From Pseudomonas sp. RIT-PI-S (GTDB lineage Bacteria > Pseudomonadota > Gammaproteobacteria > Pseudomonadales > Pseudomonadaceae), in the NCBI RefSeq assembly GCF_025642975.1, contig NZ_JANZKJ010000022.1, positions 1 to 47,939 on the forward strand: a DNA stretch of 47,939 nucleotides, given 5' to 3'. The position numbers and the translations under genes are program-made. A model generated the notes under the pieces. The model was given only the letters and a program-made list of their open reading frames with translations. It was not told where the DNA came from and did not search any database. Of the stretch, positions 1 through 11,437 are shown one piece after another. Position 1 is the stretch's first letter. Every line of letters starts with the position of its first letter.

Positions 1-2060
1 ACGAGGTGTTCGGCCAACTTGAAGAACATCCCTCGGTACCGGGGCTGTTCGCGGGCAAGGTAACGGACGCCCGGGGTTACCGGCTGAAAATCCACTGGGC
101 CACCGGGGTGCAGGTTTGCCACGACCCCTACAGCTTCGATGAACAGCTCGGCGAGATGGACCTCTACCTCTTCGCCGAGGGCAACCACCGCAACTTGAGC
201 GATGCCATGGGCTCGCAGGTCATCAACGTCAATGGCGTGGAAGGCGTGCGTTTCTCGGTCTGGGCGCCCAATGCCCGGCGCGTTTCCGTGGTCGGCCATT
301 TCAACGGCTGGGATGGCCGCCGTCATCCGATGCGCCTGCGCCACCCCAGTGGCGTGTGGGAGATCTTCATTCCCGCGTTGCAAGTGGGCGAGATCTACAA
401 GTACGAAGTGCTGGGCCAGCACGGGATCCTGCCGCTCAAGGCCGACCCGCTTGCTCGCTGGACGGAGCTGCCGCCGGCCACCGGTTCTCGTGTCGCGACC
501 CGGTTGCACCATCAGTGGGGCGACCAGGCCTGGATGGAGCAGCGCCAGACTAACGCTGGTGTGGACAAGCCGCTGTCGATCTACGAGCTGCATGCCGGTT
601 CCTGGATGGTGGAAACGGACGAAGCCGGCGAAGTCAGCCGGCAATACCGCTGGGGTGAACTGGGGGGTCGGTTGATTCCCTATATCCAGCAACTGGGCTT
701 TACCCACATCGAGTTGATGCCGGTGATGGAGCACCCCTTCGGTGGTTCCTGGGGCTATCAGCCGCTGTCGCAATTCGCACCCTCGGCGCGCTTTGGTGAG
801 CCAGATGAATTCGCGGCGTTCGTGGACGCCTGCCACCGGGCGGGGATCGGGGTAATCCTAGACTGGGTTCCAGCGCATTTCCCCACCGACGAGCACGGCC
901 TGGCCCGGTTCGACGGTACCGCGCTGTACGAATACGACAACCCGCTGGAAGGCTTCCATCAGGACTGGAATACCCTGATCTACAACCTGGGCCGCACCGA
1001 GGTCCATGGGTTCATGATCGCCTCGGCCCTGCACTGGCTGAAGCACTACCACATCGACGGCCTGCGTGTGGATGCGGTGGCCTCCATGCTGTACCGGGAT
1101 TATTCCCGCAAGGCGGGTGAGTGGATACCGAACCAGTACGGTGGCCGAGAAAACATCGAAGCCATTGAATTCCTCCGCCACCTCAACGACGTGGTCGCAC
1201 AGGAAACCCCCGGTGCGCTAGTGATTGCGGAAGAGTCCACGGCGTGGCCGGGCGTGAGCCAGACCACACAGCAAGGCGGCCTGGGCTTCTCGTACAAATG
1301 GAACATGGGCTGGATGCACGACACCCTGCATTACATCCAGAACGACCCGATCCATCGTCAGCATCACCATAACGAGCTGAGCTTTGGGTTGGTGTATGCC
1401 TACTCAGAGCGCTTCGTGCTGCCCATTTCCCATGACGAAGTGGTGCATGGCAAGAAGTCCCTCATCGACAAAATGCCCGGCGACCGCTGGCAGAAATTTG
1501 CCAACCTGCGGGCTTACCTGGCGTTCATGTGGACTCACCCGGGCAAGAAGTTGCTGTTCATGGGCTGCGAATTCGGCCAATGGCGGGAGTGGAACCACGA
1601 TCACCAGCTGGACTGGTACCTGACCCAGTACTCGGAGCACAAGGGCGTTCAACAGGCGGTAAGCGACCTCAACCGCTTGTATCGCGAAGAGCCCGCGCTG
1701 CACGAGCAGGACAGCCTGCCGCAGGGCTTCCAGTGGCTGATCGGCGACGATTCGGTCAACAGCGTGTACGCCTGGCTGCGCTGGAGCCGGCAGGGTGAGC
1801 CGCTGCTGGTGGTCGCCAACTTCACCCCGGTGCCGCGCGAGGCCTACCGCATCGGCGTGCCGGCGCAAGGGTATTGGGGCGAAGTGTTCAACAGCGACGC
1901 GGAGGTGTATGCCGGTTCCAACTACGGCAACAGCGGCGGTGTGCTCGCCGAGGCTATTCAAAGCCATGGCCAGGCCCATTCGCTGACCCTCAACCTGCCG
2001 CCGCTGGGTGTGTTGATCATGCAGCCCGAGGTGGTCAAGCAGGCCCGCCTGGAGGGTTGA
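1..2060 (+). CDS. glgB: 1,4-alpha-glucan branching enzyme GlgB (5' end cut off by the window)
   Basis: GlgB cuts alpha-1,4 glucan chains and re-attaches them by alpha-1,6 bonds, making branched glucan in the cytoplasm. The reading frame is open to the left edge and the first codons already lie inside the N-terminal carbohydrate-binding region, so I estimate that 50-60 residues are missing. The GTG at 6 is not the true start. A second CBM48-like domain (VEGVRFSVWAPNARRVSVVG) precedes the GH13 barrel. Counting from position 6, the catalytic blocks are DWVPAHFP (about residue 286), GLRVDAV with the nucleophile Asp near 356, AEEST with the acid Glu near 409, and ISHDEVVHG with Asp near 477. All are intact. 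The gene points away from the - strand trehalose cluster. In related pseudomonads the left neighbours are treS and glgE, which is outside this window. The gene ends just before a repeat array. Confidence 0.96.
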   Translation, partial: EVFGQLEEHPSVPGLFAGKVTDARGYRLKIHWATGVQVCHDPYSFDEQLGEMDLYLFAEGNHRNLSDAMGSQVINVNGVEGVRFSVWAPNARRVSVVGHFNGWDGRRHPMRLRHPSGVWEIFIPALQVGEIYKYEVLGQHGILPLKADPLARWTELPPATGSRVATRLHHQWGDQAWMEQRQTNAGVDKPLSIYELHAGSWMVETDEAGEVSRQYRWGELGGRLIPYIQQLGFTHIELMPVMEHPFGGSWGYQPLSQFAPSARFGEPDEFAAFVDACHRAGIGVILDWVPAHFPTDEHGLARFDGTALYEYDNPLEGFHQDWNTLIYNLGRTEVHGFMIASALHWLKHYHIDGLRVDAVASMLYRDYSRKAGEWIPNQYGGRENIEAIEFLRHLNDVVAQETPGALVIAEESTAWPGVSQTTQQGGLGFSYKWNMGWMHDTLHYIQNDPIHRQHHHNELSFGLVYAYSERFVLPISHDEVVHGKKSLIDKMPGDRWQKFANLRAYLAFMWTHPGKKLLFMGCEFGQWREWNHDHQLDWYLTQYSEHKGVQQAVSDLNRLYREEPALHEQDSLPQGFQWLIGDDSVNSVYAWLRWSRQGEPLLVVANFTPVPREAYRIGVPAQGYWGEVFNSDAEVYAGSNYGNSGGVLAEAIQSHGQAHSLTLNLPPLGVLIMQPEVVKQARLEG

Positions 2061-2069
2061 TAGCCTGAT

Positions 2070-2705
2070 ACGCCGCGCTCGCGTTTCGCAGGCTGCGCCT
2101 GCTCCTATAGGCACACCGCAATGGCCGTAGGAGCGGGCAAAGCCCGCGAACCGTCCCCTTTTCTGTGGCAGGTGTACCGCATTAGCGAGCTGCGCCCGCT
2201 CCTACAAGCACGCCGCAATGGCCGTAGGAGCGGGCAAAGCCCGCGAACCATCCCCTTTCTTTGGCAGGTATACCGCATTAGCAAGCTGCACCTGCCCCTA
2301 TAAGCACACTGCAATGGCTGTAGGAGCGGGCAAAGCCCGTGAACCGGCGCCCTTTTCTTCGGCAGGTGTGCCGCAGTAGCGAGCTGCGCCCGCTCCTACA
2401 GCACGCCGCAATGGCTGTAGGAGCGGGCAAAGCCCGCGAACCGGCGCCCTTTTCTTCGTTAGGTGTACCGCATTAGCGAGCGGCGCCTGCCCCTACAAGC
2501 ACACTGCAATGGCTGTAGGAGCGGGCAGAGCCCGCGAACCGGCGCCCTTTTTCTTTGGCAGGTGTACCGCAGTAGCGAGCTGCGCCCGCTCCTACAAGCA
2601 CGCCGCAATGGCTGTAGGAGCGGGCAAAGCCCGCGAACCGGCGCCCTTTTCTTTGGCAGGTGTACCGCGCTGGCGAGCTGCGCCCGCTCCTTGTAGCTAC
2701 AAGCA
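2070..2705. repeat. Tandem array of six REPINs (about 97-base period) plus a truncated copy
   Basis: Six copies of GTAGGAGCGGGCAAAGCCCG begin at 2127, 2224, 2320, 2417, 2515 and 2614, so the period is 96-99 bases. Each copy is about 79 bases. It opens with a perfect small hairpin (GCGGGC AAA GCCCGC) and closes with a second, degenerate REP in inverse orientation. The outer 12 bases are inverted repeats (GTAGGAGCGGGC and GCCCGCTCCTAC) in the best copies (1, 3, 5). The closing ends of copies 2, 4 and 6 are altered. An 18-base linker (AAGCACGCCGCAATGGCC type) separates the copies. A 3' half-copy with its linker precedes the first full copy at about 2085-2126. This is the REPIN architecture known in Pseudomonas, here in head-to-tail tandem. 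No RAYT transposase gene lies in the window. The region has no credible gene. Confidence 0.93.
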
Positions 2706-2719
2706 CGCGGTATGCAGGG

Positions 2720-3526
2720 TCAGAGATGGACTTCGACCGCCAGGGGCAGGTGGTCCGAGAGATGGGTCCAAGGCTTGGTGCCGAGTATCCGCGGCTCGTG
2801 GCTGGTGGCGTTGCGCAGGTAGATGCGGTCGAGCCGTAACATCGGAAAACGCGCGGGATAGGTTTTCGGCAACCGCCCCAGGTTGTGCTCGAAGGCCTCG
2901 TGCAGGTCCCCCTGGCGGGCGAGGGTAGCGTTGCCTTTGAGCTGCCAGTCGTTGAAATCCCCTGCGATGATTACCGGTGCATGTGCTGGCAAGGAATCCA
3001 GAAGCTGACGCAGCAACTGCAGCTGTTGTTGACGGTGATGCTCCAGCAGCGACAGGTGCACGCAGATGGCGTGCACCCCATCTTCATGCCCAGGCACTTG
3101 TAGCACGCAATGCAGGAAGCCGCGGCGTTCCGGCCCGGTGATGGACACGTCCAGGTTGCGATAATGCAGGATCGGGTATTTGGACAGCAGAGCGTTGCCA
3201 TGATGCCCGTCCGGATATACCGCATTACGGCCATAGGCAAACTCAGGCCACATGCTGTCGGCCAGGAATTCGTATTGGGACATCTGCGGCCAGTTGGCGA
3301 ACCGCGTGGCATGGCGGTCATGGCCGCCAAGCACTTCTTGGAGGAACACGATATCGGCGCTGGTGCTTCGCACCGCCTCGCGCAATTCCGGGAGGATGAA
3401 ACGGCGGTTGAACGCTGTGAATCCCTTATGGGTATTGACCGTGAGCACCCGTATACGATGGACTTCACGGTCGCGTTTAGCGCCCCCATGCAGGTTGCTG
3501 GCACCCTCGGCTGGTTCGGCGTACAC
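2720..3526 (-). CDS. Endonuclease/exonuclease/phosphatase family protein (YbhP-like)
   Basis: This 268-residue protein has the fold of DNase I-like metal-dependent phosphodiesterases. The expected blocks are present in order: VNTHKGF (about 30-36), LQEVLGG with the metal-binding Glu (about 62), GDFNDW (about 186-191), and SDHLP with the catalytic Asp-His pair near 258-259. The start is GTG at 3526, chosen because GAGGAG lies six bases upstream and no in-frame ATG precedes the first motif. No signal peptide or membrane segment is seen, so it is probably cytoplasmic. The E. coli relative YbhP sits beside a cardiolipin synthase, but no such gene is present here. The substrate (nucleic acid or lipid phosphodiester) cannot be told from the sequence. 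The gene stands alone between two repeat regions, separated from glgX by 316 bases. Confidence 0.85.
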   Translation of the reverse strand: MYAEPAEGASNLHGGAKRDREVHRIRVLTVNTHKGFTAFNRRFILPELREAVRSTSADIVFLQEVLGGHDRHATRFANWPQMSQYEFLADSMWPEFAYGRNAVYPDGHHGNALLSKYPILHYRNLDVSITGPERRGFLHCVLQVPGHEDGVHAICVHLSLLEHHRQQQLQLLRQLLDSLPAHAPVIIAGDFNDWQLKGNATLARQGDLHEAFEHNLGRLPKTYPARFPMLRLDRIYLRNATSHEPRILGTKPWTHLSDHLPLAVEVHL

Positions 3527-3652
3527 GGTCGCTCCTCGAAACGAAAAGGGTCATAGGCTAAGACTGGCCTTTGCAAAAGCAGTTCCGAGCGCCCTGCCAG
3601 CGGCTTTATCCGAGACAGGCGCCCAGATCCCTGGCACCTATGCCTCGAAAAC

Positions 3653-3817
3653 GTAGCACCCGGCTTGCCGGCGACCGGGTGTGACGCGGTGGTCAGACCA
3701 GTAGCGGGCGAACCCGGCTGCTACAGACCCTTACGCTCGCTCTTCGTAGCGCCCGGCTTGCCGGCGACCGGGCGTTACACGGTGCCAGGCCCAGTCGTGG
3801 GCAAGCCCGGCCGCTAC
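3653..3817. repeat. Two copies of a second REPIN-like repeat family
   Basis: Two 72-base units (3653-3724 and 3746-3817) each start GTAG and end CTAC. Each contains a stem-loop of the form CCCGG CTTGCCGGCGA CCGGG. In the first the arms are CACCCGG/CCGGGTG and in the second CGCCCGG/CCGGGCG, a compensatory change that keeps the pairing. Each unit then ends with a shorter GGGC-AAGCCCGG-type hairpin. The sequence family differs from the GTAGGAGCGGGC array at 2070-2705. The rest of the 316-base gap between the endonuclease gene and glgX (3527-3842) shows no gene and no convincing promoter. Confidence 0.75.
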
Positions 3818-3842
3818 GTCACTACGCTTGTAAGTGGATCGG

Positions 3843-6032
<2,190 letters not shown>

Positions 6033-6186
6033 GGGGTGTCCTTCACGTTTCAAACGCTAGAAAAAAGAAAGTGGTGTGGAGGCGGCTGGACCGCGGGAGT
6101 ACGCAAGCCCGAACGACCGCTTGAAGCGGCCGGGGCACTACTTCGGTGTGACCCGGCGGCCGTCGTGTCGACGCGCCGGGTGCGGA

Positions 6187-6549
6187 TCAACTGGCCGCGG
6201 GTTTTTTCGCAGCTCGAGGTTTTTTCTCGGCGGCTACTTTCGGAGCGGCCTTGGCAGGTGCCTTCGGCGCCTCCGCGGAGTTACTGGCGGCAGCCTTGCC
6301 CGAAGGCTTGCTGCTCTTGGCACGGGCTGGGGCGGCTGCCGGAGCCGGAGCCTTGGCAGCCGTTTGAACGGCGCTACCCTTGTTAGGGTTTTTAGGTGCC
6401 TTCTTTGGCAACTTGGCTGGGGCCTTGTCCTCGGCCTCGGCGAGCTTGCGCGCCATTTCCCAATGCCGCGAGGCATGGCCTTCCGGGCGCCCTTCGGACT
6501 CCCAGATATAGTAGGCAAACTCTTCAATGCGCTTATCGCTTACGCTCAT
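6187..6549 (-). CDS. DUF2934 protein with a histone H1-like Lys/Ala/Pro tail
   Basis: This is a 120-residue protein of unknown function. Residues 1-40 carry the DUF2934 signature (RIEEFAYYIWESEGRPEGHA, then a HWEMARKLAEAE helix). The remaining roughly 80 residues are almost only Ala, Lys and Pro with a few Ser/Arg, resembling the tails of histone H1-like bacterial proteins such as AlgP. The start is the ATG at 6549, seven bases after AGGAG. The ATG at 6555 is too close to that site, and the GTG at 6567 lies before it. The gene follows treY by 14 bases and is surely co-transcribed with it. Proteins of this family often sit in trehalose/glycogen clusters, but no biochemical role is established that I know of. 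The basic tail suggests nucleic acid or polyanion binding, which is inference. Confidence 0.85.
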   Translation of the reverse strand: MSVSDKRIEEFAYYIWESEGRPEGHASRHWEMARKLAEAEDKAPAKLPKKAPKNPNKGSAVQTAAKAPAPAAAPARAKSSKPSGKAAASNSAEAPKAPAKAAPKVAAEKKPRAAKKPAAS

Positions 6550-6563
6550 ATCCATGCTCCTGA

Positions 6564-9350
6564 TCACGAGTCACTTTGTAGATAGAGATTGACGGGGAAT
6601 TCCTTCAGCGCCGCGCTCATCCGCAAGTCCTTGTCCAATGTGACTGCCTGAGTTGCAAAAAGTCCCTTAAATTCAGGCTGCAAAAGGTTTTCAGGAAGCC
6701 GGACATAGGTATCCCCCCATTTTTCCGCGGGAATCAGCAGCTCCCCCTCGCTGAGCAAATCGCTGCATAGGCGCGGCACGACCACGATGGCATAGCGGCC
6801 CTGATAGTGACGAGCGAACGCCACGATCCGGTTCGCCTGCTCCCCGCCAGTTTCCAAAGGCAGATAGTCGCCTTGCAGAAACAGTGCCGGGTGCTGCGCC
6901 CTGGCGTGGAGCAGCGCCGCGATCAGCGCCTGTTTGACCCGGCCGTCCTGCCAATGGCCCAGCAGCGCGGGCGCCGCCTGCTCTTCCCCCAGGGCAACGC
7001 TGCGGGCAGTGTAGTCCACGGGCCGCCGGTTATCCGGGTCGACCAGGCTGAAATCCCAGTACTCGGTGCCCTGATACAGGTCGGGGATCCCTGGCGCGGT
7101 GGCCTTCAGGGTGCATTGCACAAGGCTGTTCAAGGCGCCGGCGGGTGCCAGTACCTGCACCGCAGAAACAATGGATTGACGCAGCGGCAGTGCGCTCGGT
7201 GCCGTCAGCAGGTTATGCAGGAAATCTCTGCAGGCGCCTTCGTACGCCTCGTTCGGCGCGCTCCAGCTGCTGACCAGCTTGGCCTCGCGCAGTGCCTTCT
7301 GCTGCCACTGGAGCATTCGTTCGGCGTACTGCTCAAGGGCCGTCGAATCCTCAGCGCCCAGGTCCAGCGGCCAACTGCCCAGCAGGGCCTGGTAGAGCAT
7401 GGCTTCGTCGCCACCGGACGGCGCCGGGCCATCGGCATATTCGCCGCGCAGGCTGCTGGCCAGTGCCTGCCAATGGGTGATGAGTGCCCCATACCAGGTG
7501 CTGCGCTCGCTGATCACCGCCAGCCGCGCACGGGTGTCTTCGCCACGCTTGTGGTCGTGGGTGGCGGTCGCCAGCAGGTTGCGTGGGAACGCTTCGGCGC
7601 GGGCTTGGCAAGCTTGGTGGAAGGCTTCGGCCGGCGCGCTGAACACCTCTGGATCGAAGCCGACGTCGTTGCGCGACAGCAGCACCGCGCTGCGATAGAA
7701 CGCGGTGTCTTCCATGGCCTTGGCAGCAGTGGGCGAACTCAGCTGCTGGAAGCGCACACAGGCCAGGCGCAACATCTGTCGACGGCGGCCGCGCGGCAGC
7801 GAGCGCCAGGGCTCCCCGCCAAGCCAGCGCACGAGGAAGTCCAGCACCGGCCAGTCGCCTTCGCTCATGCTGGCACGAGCGCCCTCCACGGCCTGGACGA
7901 AGAAGGGCTCATCCTGGGCCGGGCGGCCGCAAGGGGTGATGTAGGTCCGGTAAACGGTGTAGTGAACGATCAACGCTTCCAGGGCGCGGCGGATGCTGCC
8001 CAAGGTGAAGTCGCGGCTCATCAGGTCGCCCCGTGCGACCTGCAAGAGGGCCTGGGCAACCGATTCGAAATCGCCGGCGAGGGTGCCATGCAGCACGAAG
8101 CGGCGCCCTGCGCGCACCTCTTCCATGAAGTCGGCGCTGCGGCCGCTGAGCCGGACCCAAAGGTCGGTCAGCGATTGCTGGCCGCGGGGGTCGTGCTGCA
8201 ACAGCGAGACCTGGTTCATGAATTCATATCCGGTAGTGCCGTCCACCTGCCACTCGCGGTGCAGCTGCTCGCCATTACCGAGGATCTTTTCCACGTAGAT
8301 CGGGAAGTGCTCGACCTGCGCCTGGGCCGGTCGCGCTGCCAGCAGCCGCTGCACACGGCGACGAAGCTTGCGGCAATAAGCACGGGGGTTGGCCAGGCCA
8401 TCGACGTGGTCGATGCGCAGACCGTCCACCAGCCCTTCGGCCACCATTTCGAAGATCTTCGCGTGGGTCGCTTCGAACACTTCCGCGCGCTCGACCCGCA
8501 GGCCGCCCAGTTCGTTGATGTCGAAGAAGCGCCGCCAATTGATGTCGTCCGCTGCGGTACGCCAGCTGGCCAGGCGGTAATGTTGCCGCTCCAACAGCCG
8601 ATGCAGGCGCTCGAAGCCTTCCGGGGTCGTGGAGTCGTACAGCTTGAGCACGGTTTCCAGCGCGCGGAACACCGCGCCCTCGGCGGCCAGGTCAGCCAAC
8701 GCCTGGCGCAGCGCCGGGGCGGCGGTATAGGCATCGGAAGCGTGGGCCAGCTCGCCGAATCGCTCGCCGAGCGCCTCCAGGCGGTTGTCCACGGCGATGC
8801 TGAGAATATTGGCGTAGTCGGGCGGGCTGATCGGGAAGCGGTGCTCGTAGTGCTCCACGAAGAAGCTGCCGGTCTCGGCGTCGAAACGCAGGGGGATTTC
8901 CCCCTTCTGCAGCGCGGTGCCGTAGTCGCTGCCCAGGAAGGGGATCAACAGCTGCCCTTCGAGCAGGGGATCCGGGGAATGCCATTGAATATCGAAGAAG
9001 CTGGCGTAAGGGCTGCGCCGGCCCCATTCGAGCAGGTCCAGCCACCAGGGGTTGGTCGAGCCGCCCACGGCCATGTGGTTGGACACGATATCCAGCACCA
9101 GGCCCATGCTGCGCTCGCGCAGCGCAGCGACCAGCCGGCGCAAGGCAGGCTCGCCACCGAGCTCGGGGTTGATCTGGGTGGGGTCGACTACGTCGTAGCC
9201 GTGCATGGAGCCAGCGCGGGCCTTGAGCAAGGGCGAGGCATACACATGGCTGATGCCAAGCCGCTCGAAGTAAGGTACCAACGGGACTGCATCATCGAGG
9301 GTGAAGCCTTTGTGGAACTGAAGCCGGATGCTGGCGGTAAATGGTTTCAT
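6564..9350 (-). CDS. treY: Maltooligosyl trehalose synthase TreY
   Basis: TreY isomerises the reducing-end alpha-1,4 bond of maltooligosaccharides to the alpha,alpha-1,1 bond of trehalose. TreZ then releases the trehalose. At 928 residues it has the usual length. Family marks are the N-terminal ASIRLQFHKGFTLDDA, ISHVYASPLLKARAGSMHGY, VLDIVSNHMA (about 85), GLRIDHVDGLANP (about 312), YVEKILG with the catalytic Glu (about 350), and ATHDHKRGEDTRARLA (about 597). The start ATG at 9350 overlaps the malQ stop by four bases (ATGA), so translation is probably coupled. The ribosome site is weak. The gene is fourth in the glgA-treZ-malQ-treY-DUF2934 order. Confidence 0.97.
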   Translation of the reverse strand: MKPFTASIRLQFHKGFTLDDAVPLVPYFERLGISHVYASPLLKARAGSMHGYDVVDPTQINPELGGEPALRRLVAALRERSMGLVLDIVSNHMAVGGSTNPWWLDLLEWGRRSPYASFFDIQWHSPDPLLEGQLLIPFLGSDYGTALQKGEIPLRFDAETGSFFVEHYEHRFPISPPDYANILSIAVDNRLEALGERFGELAHASDAYTAAPALRQALADLAAEGAVFRALETVLKLYDSTTPEGFERLHRLLERQHYRLASWRTAADDINWRRFFDINELGGLRVERAEVFEATHAKIFEMVAEGLVDGLRIDHVDGLANPRAYCRKLRRRVQRLLAARPAQAQVEHFPIYVEKILGNGEQLHREWQVDGTTGYEFMNQVSLLQHDPRGQQSLTDLWVRLSGRSADFMEEVRAGRRFVLHGTLAGDFESVAQALLQVARGDLMSRDFTLGSIRRALEALIVHYTVYRTYITPCGRPAQDEPFFVQAVEGARASMSEGDWPVLDFLVRWLGGEPWRSLPRGRRRQMLRLACVRFQQLSSPTAAKAMEDTAFYRSAVLLSRNDVGFDPEVFSAPAEAFHQACQARAEAFPRNLLATATHDHKRGEDTRARLAVISERSTWYGALITHWQALASSLRGEYADGPAPSGGDEAMLYQALLGSWPLDLGAEDSTALEQYAERMLQWQQKALREAKLVSSWSAPNEAYEGACRDFLHNLLTAPSALPLRQSIVSAVQVLAPAGALNSLVQCTLKATAPGIPDLYQGTEYWDFSLVDPDNRRPVDYTARSVALGEEQAAPALLGHWQDGRVKQALIAALLHARAQHPALFLQGDYLPLETGGEQANRIVAFARHYQGRYAIVVVPRLCSDLLSEGELLIPAEKWGDTYVRLPENLLQPEFKGLFATQAVTLDKDLRMSAALKEFPVNLYLQSDS

Positions 9351-11437
9351 CGGTCACGCTCATGAGCTTGGCGGCGGGCTACGGCAAGGAGTTCCAAGCG
9401 CCGCGCCGGGTCGGGCTGGTCAAGCAAGGCAGCGCCGGTTCCTGTCAGGCGGCGACGCCAGTTGGGGTGTTCGTCTATGGTGCCGGGCAGGTTGGGTTGC
9501 TCCACCAGGCCCAGGGCGTCTTCGATCGGCAACAGCACCAGCGGTGCGCGGGTATGGCCGATAAAGCGCACGCTGGCATCGATGATGTGGTCGGCGATGT
9601 CGTGCTCGTGATGCTCGTCGGCGAAGTTCTGCGGATCCTGCTTGAGGATATGCTCAAGCCCGTTCTTCTCGGCCACCCGGGTTTGCCGCCACTCCCGCTC
9701 GGTCTTTTCGTCGATCAGTTCCAGGCGGCGGTTCCAGTCGATCTCGTTGGTGCGCCACCAACCTTTGAGGGGGGGCAGGTCATGAGTGCTGGTGGTAGCC
9801 AGGGCATTGTCCGGCCATTCGAGCAAAGGCTTGAAGGCGCCGGAATGGTATTGCTCGAACAACAGCACACGCATGCCGAGGATGTCGCGCGCGGCGAGCT
9901 TTTCGCGCAGGCCGTCTGGCACGGTGCCCAGGTCTTCACCGAGCACGATCGCCTTGTGGCGGTACGACTCCAGCGCAAGCAACCGCAGCAGGTCATCGAG
10001 CGGGTAGTGCAGGTAGGCGCCTTCCGTGGGTTTTTCGCCCTGGGGGATGACCCATAGCCGGTTCAGGCCCAGCACATGGTCGATACGCAAGCCGCCGGCA
10101 TGGGCGAAGTTCGCCCGCAGCATCTCGATAAAGGCGCGGAAGCCATGGCGCTTCAAGCCCTCGGGCGAAAACGCCGAGATGCCCCAGCTTTGCCCCGAGC
10201 GGTTGAGAATGTCTGGCGGTGCGCCCACGGTGAGCGCGGCCAGCAGCTCGTCCTGACGGCTCCAGGCCTGGCTGCCGGCACCGTCGGCGCCCACCGCCAG
10301 GTCAGCGATCAGGCCGATGCGCATGCCGCTGGCGCGGGCAGCGTCTTGGGCACGCTCCAGGCTCCGGGCGATCAGCCACTGGCCAAAGGCGTAGAACTCG
10401 ATTTCCTGGGCATGGGCCTGGGCAAATTGGGCTACCTCCGCGCTGCGTGGGTCGCGCCAGGCGGGTGGCCACTGTCGCCAGTCCTGCGGCTCGCCGCGCC
10501 GCGCGCACTCAGCCTGCAAGGCTTCGAAACAGCAGTGGTCGGCGAGGGCCTCGCCACCACGATGACGGAAGCTGGCGAAGTCTTCCTGCATCGGGTGCTC
10601 ACCCTGGCCGAAGTCTTCGTGCAGCGTTCGCAGTAGGCGCAGCTTGGCTTCAGCGGCCTTTGGCCAATCCACCAGCTCAAGGTTTTCCAACTCGGTGAAG
10701 GTGCTTTCCAGGTTGGCCCGCTCGATGGCCGCGCGCAGGGCCCGCTCACCCAGCACGGTACCGGGCGCTGCATAGAGGCTGTTGAGGAACAACCGGCTGG
10801 AAGGGGAGTAGGGGCTGTAGCGAGTGGTGTCGCTGCTGAACATCGCGTGCATCGGGCTGATCGCTACTGCGTCGGCACCGCGTTCTCCCGCGGCGCGAAC
10901 CAGCGCTTCCAGCGCCTGGGTGTCGCCGAAGCCGCCATCGTGGGGGCGGCGCAGGGAATACAACTGAACACCGATCCCCCAAGCGCGCGGGGCGGCGGCT
11001 TCCAGGGCATCGGCCACGCCATAGCACCGCGCCGGGGCCACCGCTACCGTAAAGTGCTGGCCTTCCACCCGTACTTGCTGGTAACCCACCGGCAGCATGC
11101 CGGGCAACGCGCCCTGGCTGTCCAGGCGCAGTTCCAGGGTGGCGCCGTCTTCCAACAGCACCGTGCAGGCAGCGCCCGCGGGCAACCAACGCTGCAAAGA
11201 CAGGGGTTGGCCGTAGTCGGCGGTCAACAGCGGCGCAAGCTCATGGCTGTCTGCTTGCTCTTGTGCATTCTTCACGCTGGCGGCGACGTCCTCGTCGGTA
11301 CTCGCTGGATACCCAAGCGCGGTCAGGACCTTGCGCAGCACTTCTGGCGATACGCGCTGCGGGCGATTGTTGGCGTCGGTCCACTCAATGGCGATACCCG
11401 CGCGCTCGGCGAGTTGCTCCAGGGCCTGGTTACTCAT
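9347..11437 (-). CDS. malQ: 4-alpha-glucanotransferase MalQ (GH77)
   Basis: MalQ transfers segments between linear maltooligosaccharides, rebuilding chains long enough for TreY and recycling maltose and maltotriose. The 696-residue protein carries GH77 blocks LRIDHVLGLNRLWVIP (catalytic Asp, about 452), VLGEDLGTVPDGLREKL (catalytic Glu, about 499), and STHDLPPLKGWW (about 549). The N-terminal 150 residues match the extra domain of the large bacterial MalQ type. I choose the ATG at 11437 because GGAGG lies six bases upstream. An ATG six codons further up has no such site. This start lies inside the end of treZ (eight-base overlap), consistent with coupled translation. It lies between treZ and treY in the operon. 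Confidence 0.95.
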   Translation of the reverse strand: MSNQALEQLAERAGIAIEWTDANNRPQRVSPEVLRKVLTALGYPASTDEDVAASVKNAQEQADSHELAPLLTADYGQPLSLQRWLPAGAACTVLLEDGATLELRLDSQGALPGMLPVGYQQVRVEGQHFTVAVAPARCYGVADALEAAAPRAWGIGVQLYSLRRPHDGGFGDTQALEALVRAAGERGADAVAISPMHAMFSSDTTRYSPYSPSSRLFLNSLYAAPGTVLGERALRAAIERANLESTFTELENLELVDWPKAAEAKLRLLRTLHEDFGQGEHPMQEDFASFRHRGGEALADHCCFEALQAECARRGEPQDWRQWPPAWRDPRSAEVAQFAQAHAQEIEFYAFGQWLIARSLERAQDAARASGMRIGLIADLAVGADGAGSQAWSRQDELLAALTVGAPPDILNRSGQSWGISAFSPEGLKRHGFRAFIEMLRANFAHAGGLRIDHVLGLNRLWVIPQGEKPTEGAYLHYPLDDLLRLLALESYRHKAIVLGEDLGTVPDGLREKLAARDILGMRVLLFEQYHSGAFKPLLEWPDNALATTSTHDLPPLKGWWRTNEIDWNRRLELIDEKTEREWRQTRVAEKNGLEHILKQDPQNFADEHHEHDIADHIIDASVRFIGHTRAPLVLLPIEDALGLVEQPNLPGTIDEHPNWRRRLTGTGAALLDQPDPARRLELLAVARRQAHERDR

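Noticed and set aside
2127..2700. Possible CRISPR array
   Set aside because: Repeat units are 79 bases with internal hairpins, the linkers are near-identical rather than unique spacers, and no cas genes are present.
2121..2706. Several short open frames within the repeat array
   Set aside because: They are translations of the 97-base REPIN unit in different frames and repeat the same residues.
6807..9365. An 852-codon open frame on the + strand opposite treY
   Set aside because: Shadow frame of a GC-rich gene. treY on the other strand has all catalytic motifs.
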